Below are positions 5,099-11,791 of a DNA stretch of 11,791 nucleotides, piece after piece. The first letter of the stretch is position 1, and every line of letters starts with the position of its first letter. The stretch is from Ruminococcus sp. UBA4240. GTDB lineage: Bacteria > Bacillota > Clostridia > Oscillospirales > Ruminococcaceae. The DNA lies in contig DGXE01000016.1 of the NCBI GenBank assembly GCA_002395525.1, forward strand, positions 1 through 11,791, written 5' to 3'. The notes beneath the pieces are model-generated. The model was not told the origin of the DNA. It searched no databases and was given only the letters and a program-made list of their open reading frames with translations. The position numbers were made by a program, and so were the translations under genes.

Positions 5099-6862
5099 AT
5101 GTCCATTTTCAATGCAGTGGCACTTTTAGGCGGCCTTGCCATGTTCCTCTACGGCATGAGCCTTATGAGTGAGAAGCTGGAGAAGCTGGCAGGCGGCAAG
5201 CTGGAGCAGATTTTTGAAAAGCTTACATCAAGCCGTTTCAAGGCTGTTGTCCTTGGCATCGTTGTGACTGCGGTGGTGCAGTCCTCATCGGCTACAACAG
5301 TTATGCTGGTAGGCTTTGCCAATTCCGGGCTCATGCGCCTGTCCCAGGCCATACCCGTTATCATGGGCTCCCACATAGGTACGACCATCACTACATGGAT
5401 ACTTTCCCTTGCAGGTCTTGAGGGGGAGGGCTGGATACAGCTTTTAAAGCCCACCACCTTTGCCCCGGTCATAGCACTTATAGGCGTCATCATGCGCATG
5501 ACCTCCAAGCACGACCGCAAGAAGGACATAGGCGGCATCGCCGTGGGCTTTGCCCTGCTTATGATGGGCATGAGCACCATGCAGGATGCCGTGTCCCCCC
5601 TGCAGGATTCCCCTGAATTTGCCCACATACTCACGGTGTTTACAAATCCTGTAATGGGCATAATCGTAGGCGCACTGGTAACTGCCATCGTTCAGTCCTC
5701 GGCGGCATCCATCGGTATGCTGCAGGCGCTTGCCAATTCCACCAAGTCCTTCTCCTTCAACATGGCGCTGCCCATTATACTGGGTCAGAACATAGGCACC
5801 TGTATCACTGCCATGCTTTCATCCATCGGTACAAACAAGAATGCAAAGCGTGTGGCGGTGTCCCACCTGATGATAAACTCCATCGGCGCAGTTGTGCTGC
5901 TCATAGTATACTGCGTGTCGGATATGATATTCGACTTTGCCTTCGGGGACACTCTGGTGACAGGCTTTACCATATCCCTGATACACACTGCCTTCAATAT
6001 CATAAATACAATAATGATGCTGCCTCTGTGCGGTGTCATTGAAAAGCTTGCCTATGTGATAGTCAAGGACACCAGCGATTCCCATTCTCCGGAGAGCCTT
6101 GTGGTGCTCGATGAGCGTTTTCTCAGCACTCCCGGTGTTGCCATAGAGCAGTGCCGCAACGTCACAAACCGCATGGCATCCATATCCAAGAACACCATAT
6201 CCCTTTCTCTGGATCTCTTCCGCTCCTATGATGAGGACAAGGCGGAGATGATCGTCATGGAGGAGGAGACGGTAGACAGATACGAGGATCTTATCGGCAC
6301 ATACCTTGTAAAGCTGTCCGGGCGCAGCCTTACAGCCGCCGACAACAGGCGGGTGTCCCTGCTGCTCCATGCCATAGGGGACTTTGAGCGCATTTCCGAC
6401 CATGCGGTGAACATTATGGACTCCGCAAAGGAGATAAACGACAAGGAGCTTGAATTCTCCTCCGGGGCGAAGAGGGAGCTGGATGTGCTGTTCAGGGCGC
6501 TTGAGGACATACTTGACCTTACGGTGAAGGCTTTTTCGGAGCAGGATGTTGCCCTTGCCAAGAAGATAGAGCCTGTTGAGGAGGTAATCGACCACCTCTG
6601 CGCAGAGATGAAGGACAGGCACATCGCCCGCCTGCAGAACAAGGTCTGCACCATTGAACAGGGCTTTGTGTTCACGGATATGCTCACCAACATCGAGCGT
6701 GTGTCCGACCACTGCTCCAACATCGCTGTAAACATCATACAGATAGAGGATGTGGACATTGTCCGCCACCAGTACCTGCACGACGTTAAATCCGAGGACA
6801 ACGAGGAGTTTGTCGCCATGTACGACGAATACTCCCTCAAATACCTGCTGCCGCAGGAATGA
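5099..6862 (+). CDS. Na+/phosphate cotransporter (NptA/PNaS family) with C-terminal PhoU-like domain
   Basis: Membrane protein predicted to couple phosphate movement to the sodium gradient. The N-terminal half has the family's two inverted repeats, each with a QSS signature (QSSSATT 61-67 and QSSAAS 199-204) and GSHIGTT / GQNIGTC blocks, with hydrophobic helices to about residue 322. The C-terminal part (about 345-575) is a cytoplasmic alpha-helical PhoU-like domain, including DFERISDHAVNIMD and its repeat NIERVSDHCSNIAVNI. The frame reaches back to 5012, but ATG 5099 is preferred: the product then begins MSIFNAVALLGGLAMFLYGM as in the family, and AAGGAAGGG lies 9 bases upstream; ATG 5090 is possible. 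The 587-residue length is normal for the PhoU-fused type. It is a single-gene unit between terminators; the substrate is inferred from family only. Confidence 0.93.
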   Translation: MSIFNAVALLGGLAMFLYGMSLMSEKLEKLAGGKLEQIFEKLTSSRFKAVVLGIVVTAVVQSSSATTVMLVGFANSGLMRLSQAIPVIMGSHIGTTITTWILSLAGLEGEGWIQLLKPTTFAPVIALIGVIMRMTSKHDRKKDIGGIAVGFALLMMGMSTMQDAVSPLQDSPEFAHILTVFTNPVMGIIVGALVTAIVQSSAASIGMLQALANSTKSFSFNMALPIILGQNIGTCITAMLSSIGTNKNAKRVAVSHLMINSIGAVVLLIVYCVSDMIFDFAFGDTLVTGFTISLIHTAFNIINTIMMLPLCGVIEKLAYVIVKDTSDSHSPESLVVLDERFLSTPGVAIEQCRNVTNRMASISKNTISLSLDLFRSYDEDKAEMIVMEEETVDRYEDLIGTYLVKLSGRSLTAADNRRVSLLLHAIGDFERISDHAVNIMDSAKEINDKELEFSSGAKRELDVLFRALEDILDLTVKAFSEQDVALAKKIEPVEEVIDHLCAEMKDRHIARLQNKVCTIEQGFVFTDMLTNIERVSDHCSNIAVNIIQIEDVDIVRHQYLHDVKSEDNEEFVAMYDEYSLKYLLPQE

Positions 6863-6898
6863 CACCTGCAAGGCAAGCTGCCTTACTGCTTTGTCCGA

Positions 6899-6936
6899 CC
6901 CGCTGCGGTGCGCTGCACTGCGGCGGTTTGCTTTTT
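6899..6936 (+). terminator. Intrinsic terminator after the transporter gene
   Basis: CCGCTGCGGTGC (6900-6911) pairs with GCACTGCGGCGG (6915-6926) over 12 bp with two G-T pairs and a three-base loop, followed by TTTGCTTTTT. A smaller hairpin AAGGCA/TGCCTT lies just before it at 6870-6884. Confidence 0.88.
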
Positions 6937-7019
6937 GCCGTACAGTACAAAAGAATACCTATAAAACCCTGTTTGTTGCGGCTCTATTTGGATAAAAGCA
7001 CAAAAAGCAAAACACTCTA

Positions 7020-7048
7020 TTGATTTTTTTTACAAAGTATGTTAGTAT
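7020..7048 (+). promoter_or_regulatory. Promoter of the tyrosine kinase gene
   Basis: TTGATT (7020-7025), 17-base spacer and TAGTAT (7043-7048) preceded by TGT (extended -10). Apparently the only promoter before the kinase, phosphatase, hydrogenase and serC genes. Confidence 0.6.
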
Positions 7049-7068
7049 ATAGGTTGAATAATGACATA

Positions 7069-7087
7069 ATGCGGGGAGTATCCGCAT
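7069..7087 (+). other. Small hairpin in the kinase mRNA leader
   Basis: ATGCGG (7069-7074) and CCGCAT (7082-7087) form a 6-bp stem with a 7-base loop about 20 bases before the ribosome binding site. No T run follows, so it is not a terminator. A 5' stabilising stem or a protein site are possibilities. Confidence 0.35.
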
Positions 7088-7105
7088 AGATATACCGGGA
7101 TCTGT

Positions 7106-7115
7106 AAAGGGTGAT
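7106..7115 (+). promoter_or_regulatory. Ribosome binding site favouring a TTG start for the kinase
   Basis: AAAGGGTGAT matches the 16S 3' end in two overlapping registers (AAAGG and GGTGAT) and lies 4 bases before TTG 7120. The same AAAGGTGAT-N4-start geometry is used by serS in this window. GTG 7111 and ATG 7114 fall inside the site. Confidence 0.55.
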
Positions 7116-7119
7116 GGGA

Positions 7120-8715
7120 TTGGCAAATTATCAAAACGGTGCAAGGGCTGATCAGAGATCGGGGGAAATGGAAATAGATCTCATGTCCCTTGCCATGTAT
7201 CTGCTGAAAAAGCTCAATGTCATACTTATCGTGACACTGGTCTTCGGTGCGGCAGGCTTTGGCGTATCAAAGCTCCTTCTGCCGGAGAAATACACCGCCA
7301 GCACTTATATGTACGTAAAGAACAACAGCGCCCAGGACAAGGAATCCATTGCGGCGGCTGATATATCCGCATCCAAGTCACTGGTGGGCACATACGTTGT
7401 AATACTGCGAAACAACACCGTTGTCAAGGAGGTAGGCCAGAGGCTGCTCACCGACGGCAAGGTGACCGAACAGCAGGTGGCAAACTGCTTCCCCGTGTCA
7501 AACGGTACAGTTTCCACCTCTGCCCTTAAATCAAGCCTTTCCATGGCTGCGGAGAACAACTCCGAGGTCATGATAATATCCGCCACCACCAAGGACAGGT
7601 ACGTTTCCGCTGCCATCTGCGACATATATGCGGAGATAGCCCCTGAGTACCTTATCCGCATAGTCGGGGCAGGCTCCGTTGAGGTCATAGGCAATGCAGA
7701 GATACCCGGCGGTCCTTCCTATCCCAATGTTCCAAAGAATGCCCTCATCGCCGCTCTTGTCGGATTCGTGCTGGCTGCGGGCATATACACCCTTATATTC
7801 CTGCTGGACAAGTCCATCAAGTCCGAGGAGGACATATCCTCCTACAATGTGCCCTTCCTTGGGGATATCCCCGAGATCATGACCGCATCAGGCGTCAAGA
7901 GAAAGAAGAGGGGCGCTGTCCTTGAGGACGACCAGTCCACCCTCCTTTCCGACAAGATACCCTTCTCCGTGTCCGAATCCTACAGGGCACTGAGAACGAA
8001 CCTTATCTTCTCCCTTTCCGTAAAGGAGCACAAGATAGCCGCTGTTACCTCTGCCAACGCATCCGAGGGCAAATCCATCACAGCCGCAAACCTTGCCATA
8101 ACACTTGCCATGACGGAAGCGAAGGTGCTCCTCATCGACGCAGATCTGAGAAAGCCCGTTCAGCACAGGCGCTTCGGTCTTGACAACGAGCACGGGCTTT
8201 CGGAGATACTCGGCCGCATGAAGACCTTTGAGAATGCAGTCCACAGGGGCATTACCCCCAACCTTGACGTGCTCACATCCGGCGTGTGCCCTCCCAACCC
8301 CTCAGAGCTGCTTGCCTCCTCCACCATGAAGATGTTCCTGGAGGGGCTTGAAAAGAGATACGACTACATCATCATAGATACGCCCCCCATCAACGTGGTG
8401 TCCGACGTGGCAGGCCTTGCCCCCTGCATAGGCGGCATAGTCCTTGTTACCAAGTACAACTTCACCACCACCGATGATTTGGCGGACGCCATGCACAATA
8501 TCGAGCTTACCAATGCGGATGTGCTGGGCGTCATCATAGGTCAGGTAGAGGCGCAGGGCCCCGGCAAGTACGGCAAATACGGAAAGTACGGCAAATACGG
8601 GAAGTACGGCAAGTACAGCCGCTACGGATACAGCTCCTACGGCTACGGCTATGCCGAGGCTGCACGGGCTGCACAGGCGGCGCAGAACAGCACCAATCAG
8701 GACAGCACCAAATGA
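7120..8715 (+). CDS. Fused Wzz-like chain-length regulator and bacterial tyrosine kinase (BY-kinase)
   Basis: Membrane BY-kinase that autophosphorylates on a C-terminal tyrosine cluster and usually controls export or polymerisation of capsule or exopolysaccharide. From TTG 7120 (531 residues): cytoplasmic N-terminus, TM1 at about 32-52, an extracytoplasmic Wzz-type region, the proline-rich PGGPSYPNVPKN at 196-207, TM2 at about 208-229, then a cytoplasmic P-loop kinase domain. Motifs: ESYRALR (286-292; E-x2-R-x2-R oligomerisation motif), Walker A NASEGKS (313-319), Walker A' VLLIDADLRKP (336-346) and Walker B YIIIDTPP (416-423). The tail has 11 tyrosines within residues 484-511. In most Firmicutes the membrane adaptor and kinase are separate proteins (CpsC and CpsD); here they are fused as in proteobacterial Wzc. 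Its stop overlaps the next gene by 4 bases. GTG 7111 or ATG 7114 are alternative starts. Confidence 0.92.
   Translation: MANYQNGARADQRSGEMEIDLMSLAMYLLKKLNVILIVTLVFGAAGFGVSKLLLPEKYTASTYMYVKNNSAQDKESIAAADISASKSLVGTYVVILRNNTVVKEVGQRLLTDGKVTEQQVANCFPVSNGTVSTSALKSSLSMAAENNSEVMIISATTKDRYVSAAICDIYAEIAPEYLIRIVGAGSVEVIGNAEIPGGPSYPNVPKNALIAALVGFVLAAGIYTLIFLLDKSIKSEEDISSYNVPFLGDIPEIMTASGVKRKKRGAVLEDDQSTLLSDKIPFSVSESYRALRTNLIFSLSVKEHKIAAVTSANASEGKSITAANLAITLAMTEAKVLLIDADLRKPVQHRRFGLDNEHGLSEILGRMKTFENAVHRGITPNLDVLTSGVCPPNPSELLASSTMKMFLEGLEKRYDYIIIDTPPINVVSDVAGLAPCIGGIVLVTKYNFTTTDDLADAMHNIELTNADVLGVIIGQVEAQGPGKYGKYGKYGKYGKYGKYSRYGYSSYGYGYAEAARAAQAAQNSTNQDSTK
8563..8625 (+). repeat. Tandem 9-bp repeat encoding Gly-Lys-Tyr
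   Basis: Seven in-frame 9-base units: six encode GKY and the last encodes SRY. Third positions vary (GGC, GGA, GGG; AAG, AAA) while every TAC is kept, so the protein pattern rather than the DNA is conserved. Further tyrosines follow in GYSSYGYGY. Confidence 0.93.
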
Positions 8716-9410
8716 ATGTAGATCTGCACTGCCACATACTTCCGGAATTTGACGACGGCAGCGAGAGCGTGGAAATGTCCCTGGAGATGCTCAGGCGTGA
8801 AAAGGCACAGGGTGTGGGAAGGGTGATGCTCACCTCCCATTTCTACCGCACCAAGGAGGATATAGACCACTTTGTGCGCCGCCGTGCCGCTGCCTTTGCG
8901 CATCTGAAACAGGCAATGGCGGGCGGGGACTACCCCGAGGTGCGCTTAGGCGCTGAGGTAGCCATGCACAGGGCGCTTCGCTTTGAGGATCTTACCCCTC
9001 TGTGCTATGAGGGCACCAATGTTATCCTGCTGGAGATGCCATTTGAGCCTATGGGCTTCTGGTTCAACGATCTGAGAGCCATAATCGACAAGAACAAGGT
9101 AAAAGTGGTGCTTGCCCATGTGGAGCGCTTCAAAAGCCTTTACGGAAAGAAGGGCTTTGAGCAGGTCATGGAGCTGCCCGTTTACAAGCAGATAAATACC
9201 ACATCCCTTCTTGAAGGGGGATTTTTCGAGAAGAGGGCGCTTTTCAAGATGGTGGAGGACGGAGATGTCCACCTCCTGGGAACTGATGCCCACAATCTGA
9301 AAGCCCGTCCCGTCAATATGAAGGCAGCCCTTGATGCCCTTGACAGAAAAGGTCTCGGGGACAGGGCGAAGGAAATGGCGGAAAGGGCTGTGAAGCTCAC
9401 AACACCGTAA
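8712..9410 (+). CDS. PHP-family protein-tyrosine phosphatase (CpsB/YwqE type)
   Basis: Metal-dependent phosphatase predicted to remove phosphate from the tyrosine tail of the preceding kinase. The 232-residue product shows the PHP active-site series in order: DLHCH (H6, H8), DD (14-15), TSH (H43), GAEV (E82), LLEMPF (E108), LAHVERF (H136) and GTDAH (D192, H194), matching the usual metal ligands, probably manganese. No signal peptide or membrane segment, so cytoplasmic. ATG 8712 overlaps the kinase stop (ATGA), which indicates translational coupling and fixed stoichiometry. Length is slightly below the typical 240-255 residues of the family. In pathogens the equivalent pair sits at the head of a capsule locus; here no sugar-polymer gene follows. 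Confidence 0.94.
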   Translation: MNVDLHCHILPEFDDGSESVEMSLEMLRREKAQGVGRVMLTSHFYRTKEDIDHFVRRRAAAFAHLKQAMAGGDYPEVRLGAEVAMHRALRFEDLTPLCYEGTNVILLEMPFEPMGFWFNDLRAIIDKNKVKVVLAHVERFKSLYGKKGFEQVMELPVYKQINTTSLLEGGFFEKRALFKMVEDGDVHLLGTDAHNLKARPVNMKAALDALDRKGLGDRAKEMAERAVKLTTP

Positions 9411-9452
9411 CATACAGCAAACCTTCAACAGGGTCACAAAAAGGAGCAGGCC

Positions 9453-10982
9453 ATGCGTGGTGTATATTCGTCCGTCACCGATCAGCGGCGCAAGGTTTTT
9501 ACAGAGGTGGCTCGCCTTGCCTTTGAGGGCGGGGATTACAGCCGCATGGAGGATCTTTCCTACAAGATAGTCCCCGGAGATGTGGCTATACACAGGGAGT
9601 CCATCTTCCTTGAAAGAGCCATAGTGGAGGAGCGCCTGCGCCTTGCCATAGGCCTTCCCCTTCGTGATGTCAGCGAGCACGCCCCCGTTTCAAGGGGAAT
9701 AAACGAATCCGCCATTGCGGAAAAATACTACGATCCCCCGCTGATAAACGTTATCAGCTTTGCCTGCAACTCATGTCCCACATTCCACTACCATGTGACG
9801 GACATATGTCAGGGCTGTCTGGAAAATCCCTGCAAGGAGGTCTGTCCCAAGGGAGCCATTGAGATACGCCACGGCAAGTCTGTCATAGATATGGACAAGT
9901 GTATTAAGTGCGGCCGCTGCAAGGATGTGTGCCCCTACGGTGCCATACTGAAGGTGGAGCGCCCCTGCGCCCGTGCCTGCGGCATGGATGCCATCGGCTC
10001 CGACGAGCACGGCAGGGCTAAGATAGACTATGAGAGATGCGTTTCCTGCGGGATGTGCCTGGTAAACTGCCCATTCGGCGCCATAGCCGAGAAGGGTCAG
10101 ATATTCCAGCTTATACACGCAATGAAGACGGGGCGCCGTGTAGTCGCCATAGTAGCCCCCGCATTCTACGGGCAGTTCGGCCCCAAGGTGACACCGGAGA
10201 AGCTCACCTCCGTCATGCGCAGCGTGGGCTTTGCAGATGTGGCTGAGGTGGCTGTGGGCGCAGATCTGTGCGCCATAGAGGAGGCGAAGGACTTCCTTGA
10301 AAACGTCCCCGGAAAGCTTGATTTCTTAGCCACCTCCTGCTGTCCCGCCTGGTCGTCCATGGCGAAGAGGCTGTTCCCGGAGCTGGCGCAGAACATATCC
10401 ATGGCGCTGACACCTATGGTGCTCACCGCCCGCCTTGAGAAGAACAATGATCCCGACTGCATGGTGTGCTTTATCGGCCCCTGCTCTGCAAAGAAGCTGG
10501 AAGCAAGCCGCAAGACCATACGCAGCTATGTGGACTTCGTCCTCACCTTTGAGGAGCTTATGGGTATATTCGATGCCAAGGAAGTGGATCTGAACGACCT
10601 GTCGGGCATGGAGGACATACCCCTTGACAAGGGCACAGGTGCGGGCAGAGGCTTTGCCGTAAGTGGCGGAGTTGCGGCGGCTGTCACCCGTGAGATAGAG
10701 AAGATGGCTCCCGACAGGGAGATAAAGACCGCATCCGCCCAGGGTCTGGCTGAGTGCAGAAAGCTTTTGCAGATGGCAAAGGCTCACAAGTACGACGGCT
10801 ACCTGCTGGAGGGAATGGGCTGTCCCGGGGGCTGTGTCGCAGGCGCAGGCACCCTGTGTGCCGTGAACAAGGCCGCCATGGGCATAGAGCGATACAAGAA
10901 GCAGGCACCCTTGAAGGATTCCTCCGAGACTGCGTACATAGCGGATCTGAAGGTGCTTGAGGAAATGACCAACGAGATATAG
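9453..10982 (+). CDS. [FeFe] hydrogenase with ferredoxin-like Fe-S domain (group B-like)
   Basis: Predicted cytoplasmic hydrogenase interconverting protons plus electrons and H2, probably with ferredoxin. Layout of the 509 residues: a 100-residue N-terminal region I cannot assign; a cysteine-rich Fe-S section (105-206) with C119-x2-C-x4-C-x3-C131, C150-x2-C-x2-C-x3-C160 and C196-x2-C-x2-C-x3-C206, plus extra pairs C105/C108 and C172/C176; then the H-cluster domain (about 228-480). All four H-cluster cysteines are present: TSCCPAW (C297, with proton-relay equivalent C296), IGPCSAKKLE (C344) and EGMGCPGGC (C457, C461). TSCCPAW and GPC in place of TSCCPGW and MPC resemble the group B enzymes, whose function is poorly known. 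There is no C-terminal PAS domain, unlike sensory hydrogenases. ATG 9453 has AAAGGAG 6 bases upstream. It starts 42 bases after the phosphatase with no terminator between, so cotranscription is likely. Confidence 0.92.
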   Translation: MRGVYSSVTDQRRKVFTEVARLAFEGGDYSRMEDLSYKIVPGDVAIHRESIFLERAIVEERLRLAIGLPLRDVSEHAPVSRGINESAIAEKYYDPPLINVISFACNSCPTFHYHVTDICQGCLENPCKEVCPKGAIEIRHGKSVIDMDKCIKCGRCKDVCPYGAILKVERPCARACGMDAIGSDEHGRAKIDYERCVSCGMCLVNCPFGAIAEKGQIFQLIHAMKTGRRVVAIVAPAFYGQFGPKVTPEKLTSVMRSVGFADVAEVAVGADLCAIEEAKDFLENVPGKLDFLATSCCPAWSSMAKRLFPELAQNISMALTPMVLTARLEKNNDPDCMVCFIGPCSAKKLEASRKTIRSYVDFVLTFEELMGIFDAKEVDLNDLSGMEDIPLDKGTGAGRGFAVSGGVAAAVTREIEKMAPDREIKTASAQGLAECRKLLQMAKAHKYDGYLLEGMGCPGGCVAGAGTLCAVNKAAMGIERYKKQAPLKDSSETAYIADLKVLEEMTNEI

Positions 10983-11032
10983 GCACAGTAACATAACAAG
11001 GTATAAAAATCCACAATGAAAGGATAATATAT

Positions 11033-11791
11033 ATGTCAAGAGTCTACAATTTTTCCGCAGGTCCTGCTGTACTTCCTGAGGAAGTTCTCCGTGAAGCGGC
11101 AGAAGAGATGCTCGACTACAAGGGGACGGGTATGTCCGTAATGGAGATGTCCCACCGCTCCAAGGCCTATGATGCCATAATCAAGGAGGCTGAGGCAGAC
11201 CTGAGAGAGCTGATGAGCATCCCCGACAACTACAAGGTCATCTTTGTACAGGGGGGCGCATCCCTTATCTTTGCGGGTGTCCCCATGAACCTGATGAAGA
11301 ACCGCAAGGCTGCCTACATAATCACCGGTCAGTGGGCAAAGAAGGCTGCACAGGAGGCTGAGAAGTACGGCGAGGTAGTACGTGTGGCATCCTCTGCCGA
11401 CAAGACCTTCTCCTACATCCCCGACTGCTCCGACCTTGATATACCCGATGATGCGGACTATGTATACATCTGCGAGAACAACACCATATACGGCACAAAG
11501 TTCTGGCAGCTCCCCGATACCAAGGGCAAGATACTTGTGGCTGACCTTTCCTCCTGCTTCCTGTCCGAGCCTGTTGATGTGAGCAGGTACGGCGTTATCT
11601 ACGCAGGCGTGCAGAAGAATGTAGGCCCTGCAGGCGTTCAGATAATCATCGTCCGTGAGGATCTCATTGCTGACGGCCCCGCTCTTTCCTGCACTCCCAC
11701 TATGATGGACTGGAAGGTACAGGCAGACAACGACAGCCTTTACAACACACCTCCCTGCTACGGCATATACATCTGCGGCAAGGTGTTCAAG
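11033..11791 (+). CDS. serC: Phosphoserine aminotransferase (partial, cut by window end)
   Basis: PLP enzyme of the phosphorylated serine pathway, converting 3-phosphohydroxypyruvate and glutamate to phosphoserine and 2-oxoglutarate. The first 253 residues are visible, open to the last base of the window. Family features: the start MSRVYNFSAGPAVLPEEVL, GGAS at 74-77, the W101 equivalent of the tryptophan stacking on PLP, the PLP-contacting DLSSCF (171-176) and the Schiff-base lysine K195 in AGVQKNVGPAG. About 110 residues should remain to the right. ATG 11033 has GAAAGGA 8 bases upstream. It begins 50 bases after the hydrogenase gene; I see no terminator and no convincing promoter between, so read-through from upstream is plausible. 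A serA gene often follows serC, but lies outside the window. Confidence 0.96.
   Translation, partial: MSRVYNFSAGPAVLPEEVLREAAEEMLDYKGTGMSVMEMSHRSKAYDAIIKEAEADLRELMSIPDNYKVIFVQGGASLIFAGVPMNLMKNRKAAYIITGQWAKKAAQEAEKYGEVVRVASSADKTFSYIPDCSDLDIPDDADYVYICENNTIYGTKFWQLPDTKGKILVADLSSCFLSEPVDVSRYGVIYAGVQKNVGPAGVQIIIVREDLIADGPALSCTPTMMDWKVQADNDSLYNTPPCYGIYICGKVFK

Noticed and set aside
5819..6871. 350-codon minus-strand frame opposite the transporter gene
   Set aside because: Antisense of the PhoU-like part, with no recognisable motifs and no promoter or ribosome site.
8563..8625. CRISPR-like or simple DNA satellite
   Set aside because: The 9-base units are in frame, vary only at synonymous third positions and have no spacers, so this is a coding repeat.
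10983..11032. A separate promoter for serC
   Set aside because: TATAAA-like sequence occurs, but no acceptable -35 element lies at the right distance; not called.

Overview
The window looks like chromosomal DNA from an anaerobic gut or rumen Firmicute of the Ruminococcus/Oscillospiraceae kind. Evidence: Gram-positive style Shine-Dalgarno sequences (AAAGGTGAT, AAAGGAG), many intrinsic terminators, heavy use of ATA and AGG codons at moderate-to-high GC, a GH25 lysozyme with bacterial Ig-like domains, a bacterial tyrosine kinase paired with a PHP-type phosphatase, and an oxygen-sensitive [FeFe] hydrogenase-type protein. The genus is inferred, not proven.

Left part (1-1500): an AT-rich edge with the possible tail of an unknown gene (2-112), then a minus-strand tRNA-Pro(GGG) with its own promoter and a near-perfect terminator. 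Next comes minus-strand aroF (DAHP synthase, shikimate pathway entry), with a consensus TTGACA-17-TATAAT promoter followed by a dyad, and a terminator.

Middle (1670-6940): three single-gene plus-strand units, each with its own promoter and terminator. They are serS (seryl-tRNA synthetase with an unusual motif 2 and motif 3), a secreted three-Ig-domain GH25 muramidase, and a Na+/phosphate cotransporter with a C-terminal PhoU-like domain. Inverted repeats sit at or just after the -10 boxes of the muramidase and transporter genes, as for aroF, so these units may be controlled by repressors.

Right part (7020-11791): one promoter followed by four co-directional genes with no visible terminator between them. 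These are a fused Wzz-like/BY-kinase with an eleven-tyrosine tail built on a Gly-Lys-Tyr repeat, a PHP-family phosphotyrosine phosphatase overlapping it by 4 bases, a group-B-like [FeFe] hydrogenase with several Fe-S motifs, and serC (phosphoserine aminotransferase, cut by the window end). The kinase and phosphatase should form a phosphorylation/dephosphorylation pair, but no glycosyltransferase, flippase or polymerase genes lie in view. The most interesting point is this orphan kinase/phosphatase pair next to a hydrogenase. Whether they function together is unproven.

No CRISPR array, insertion sequence, rRNA or replication origin was seen.
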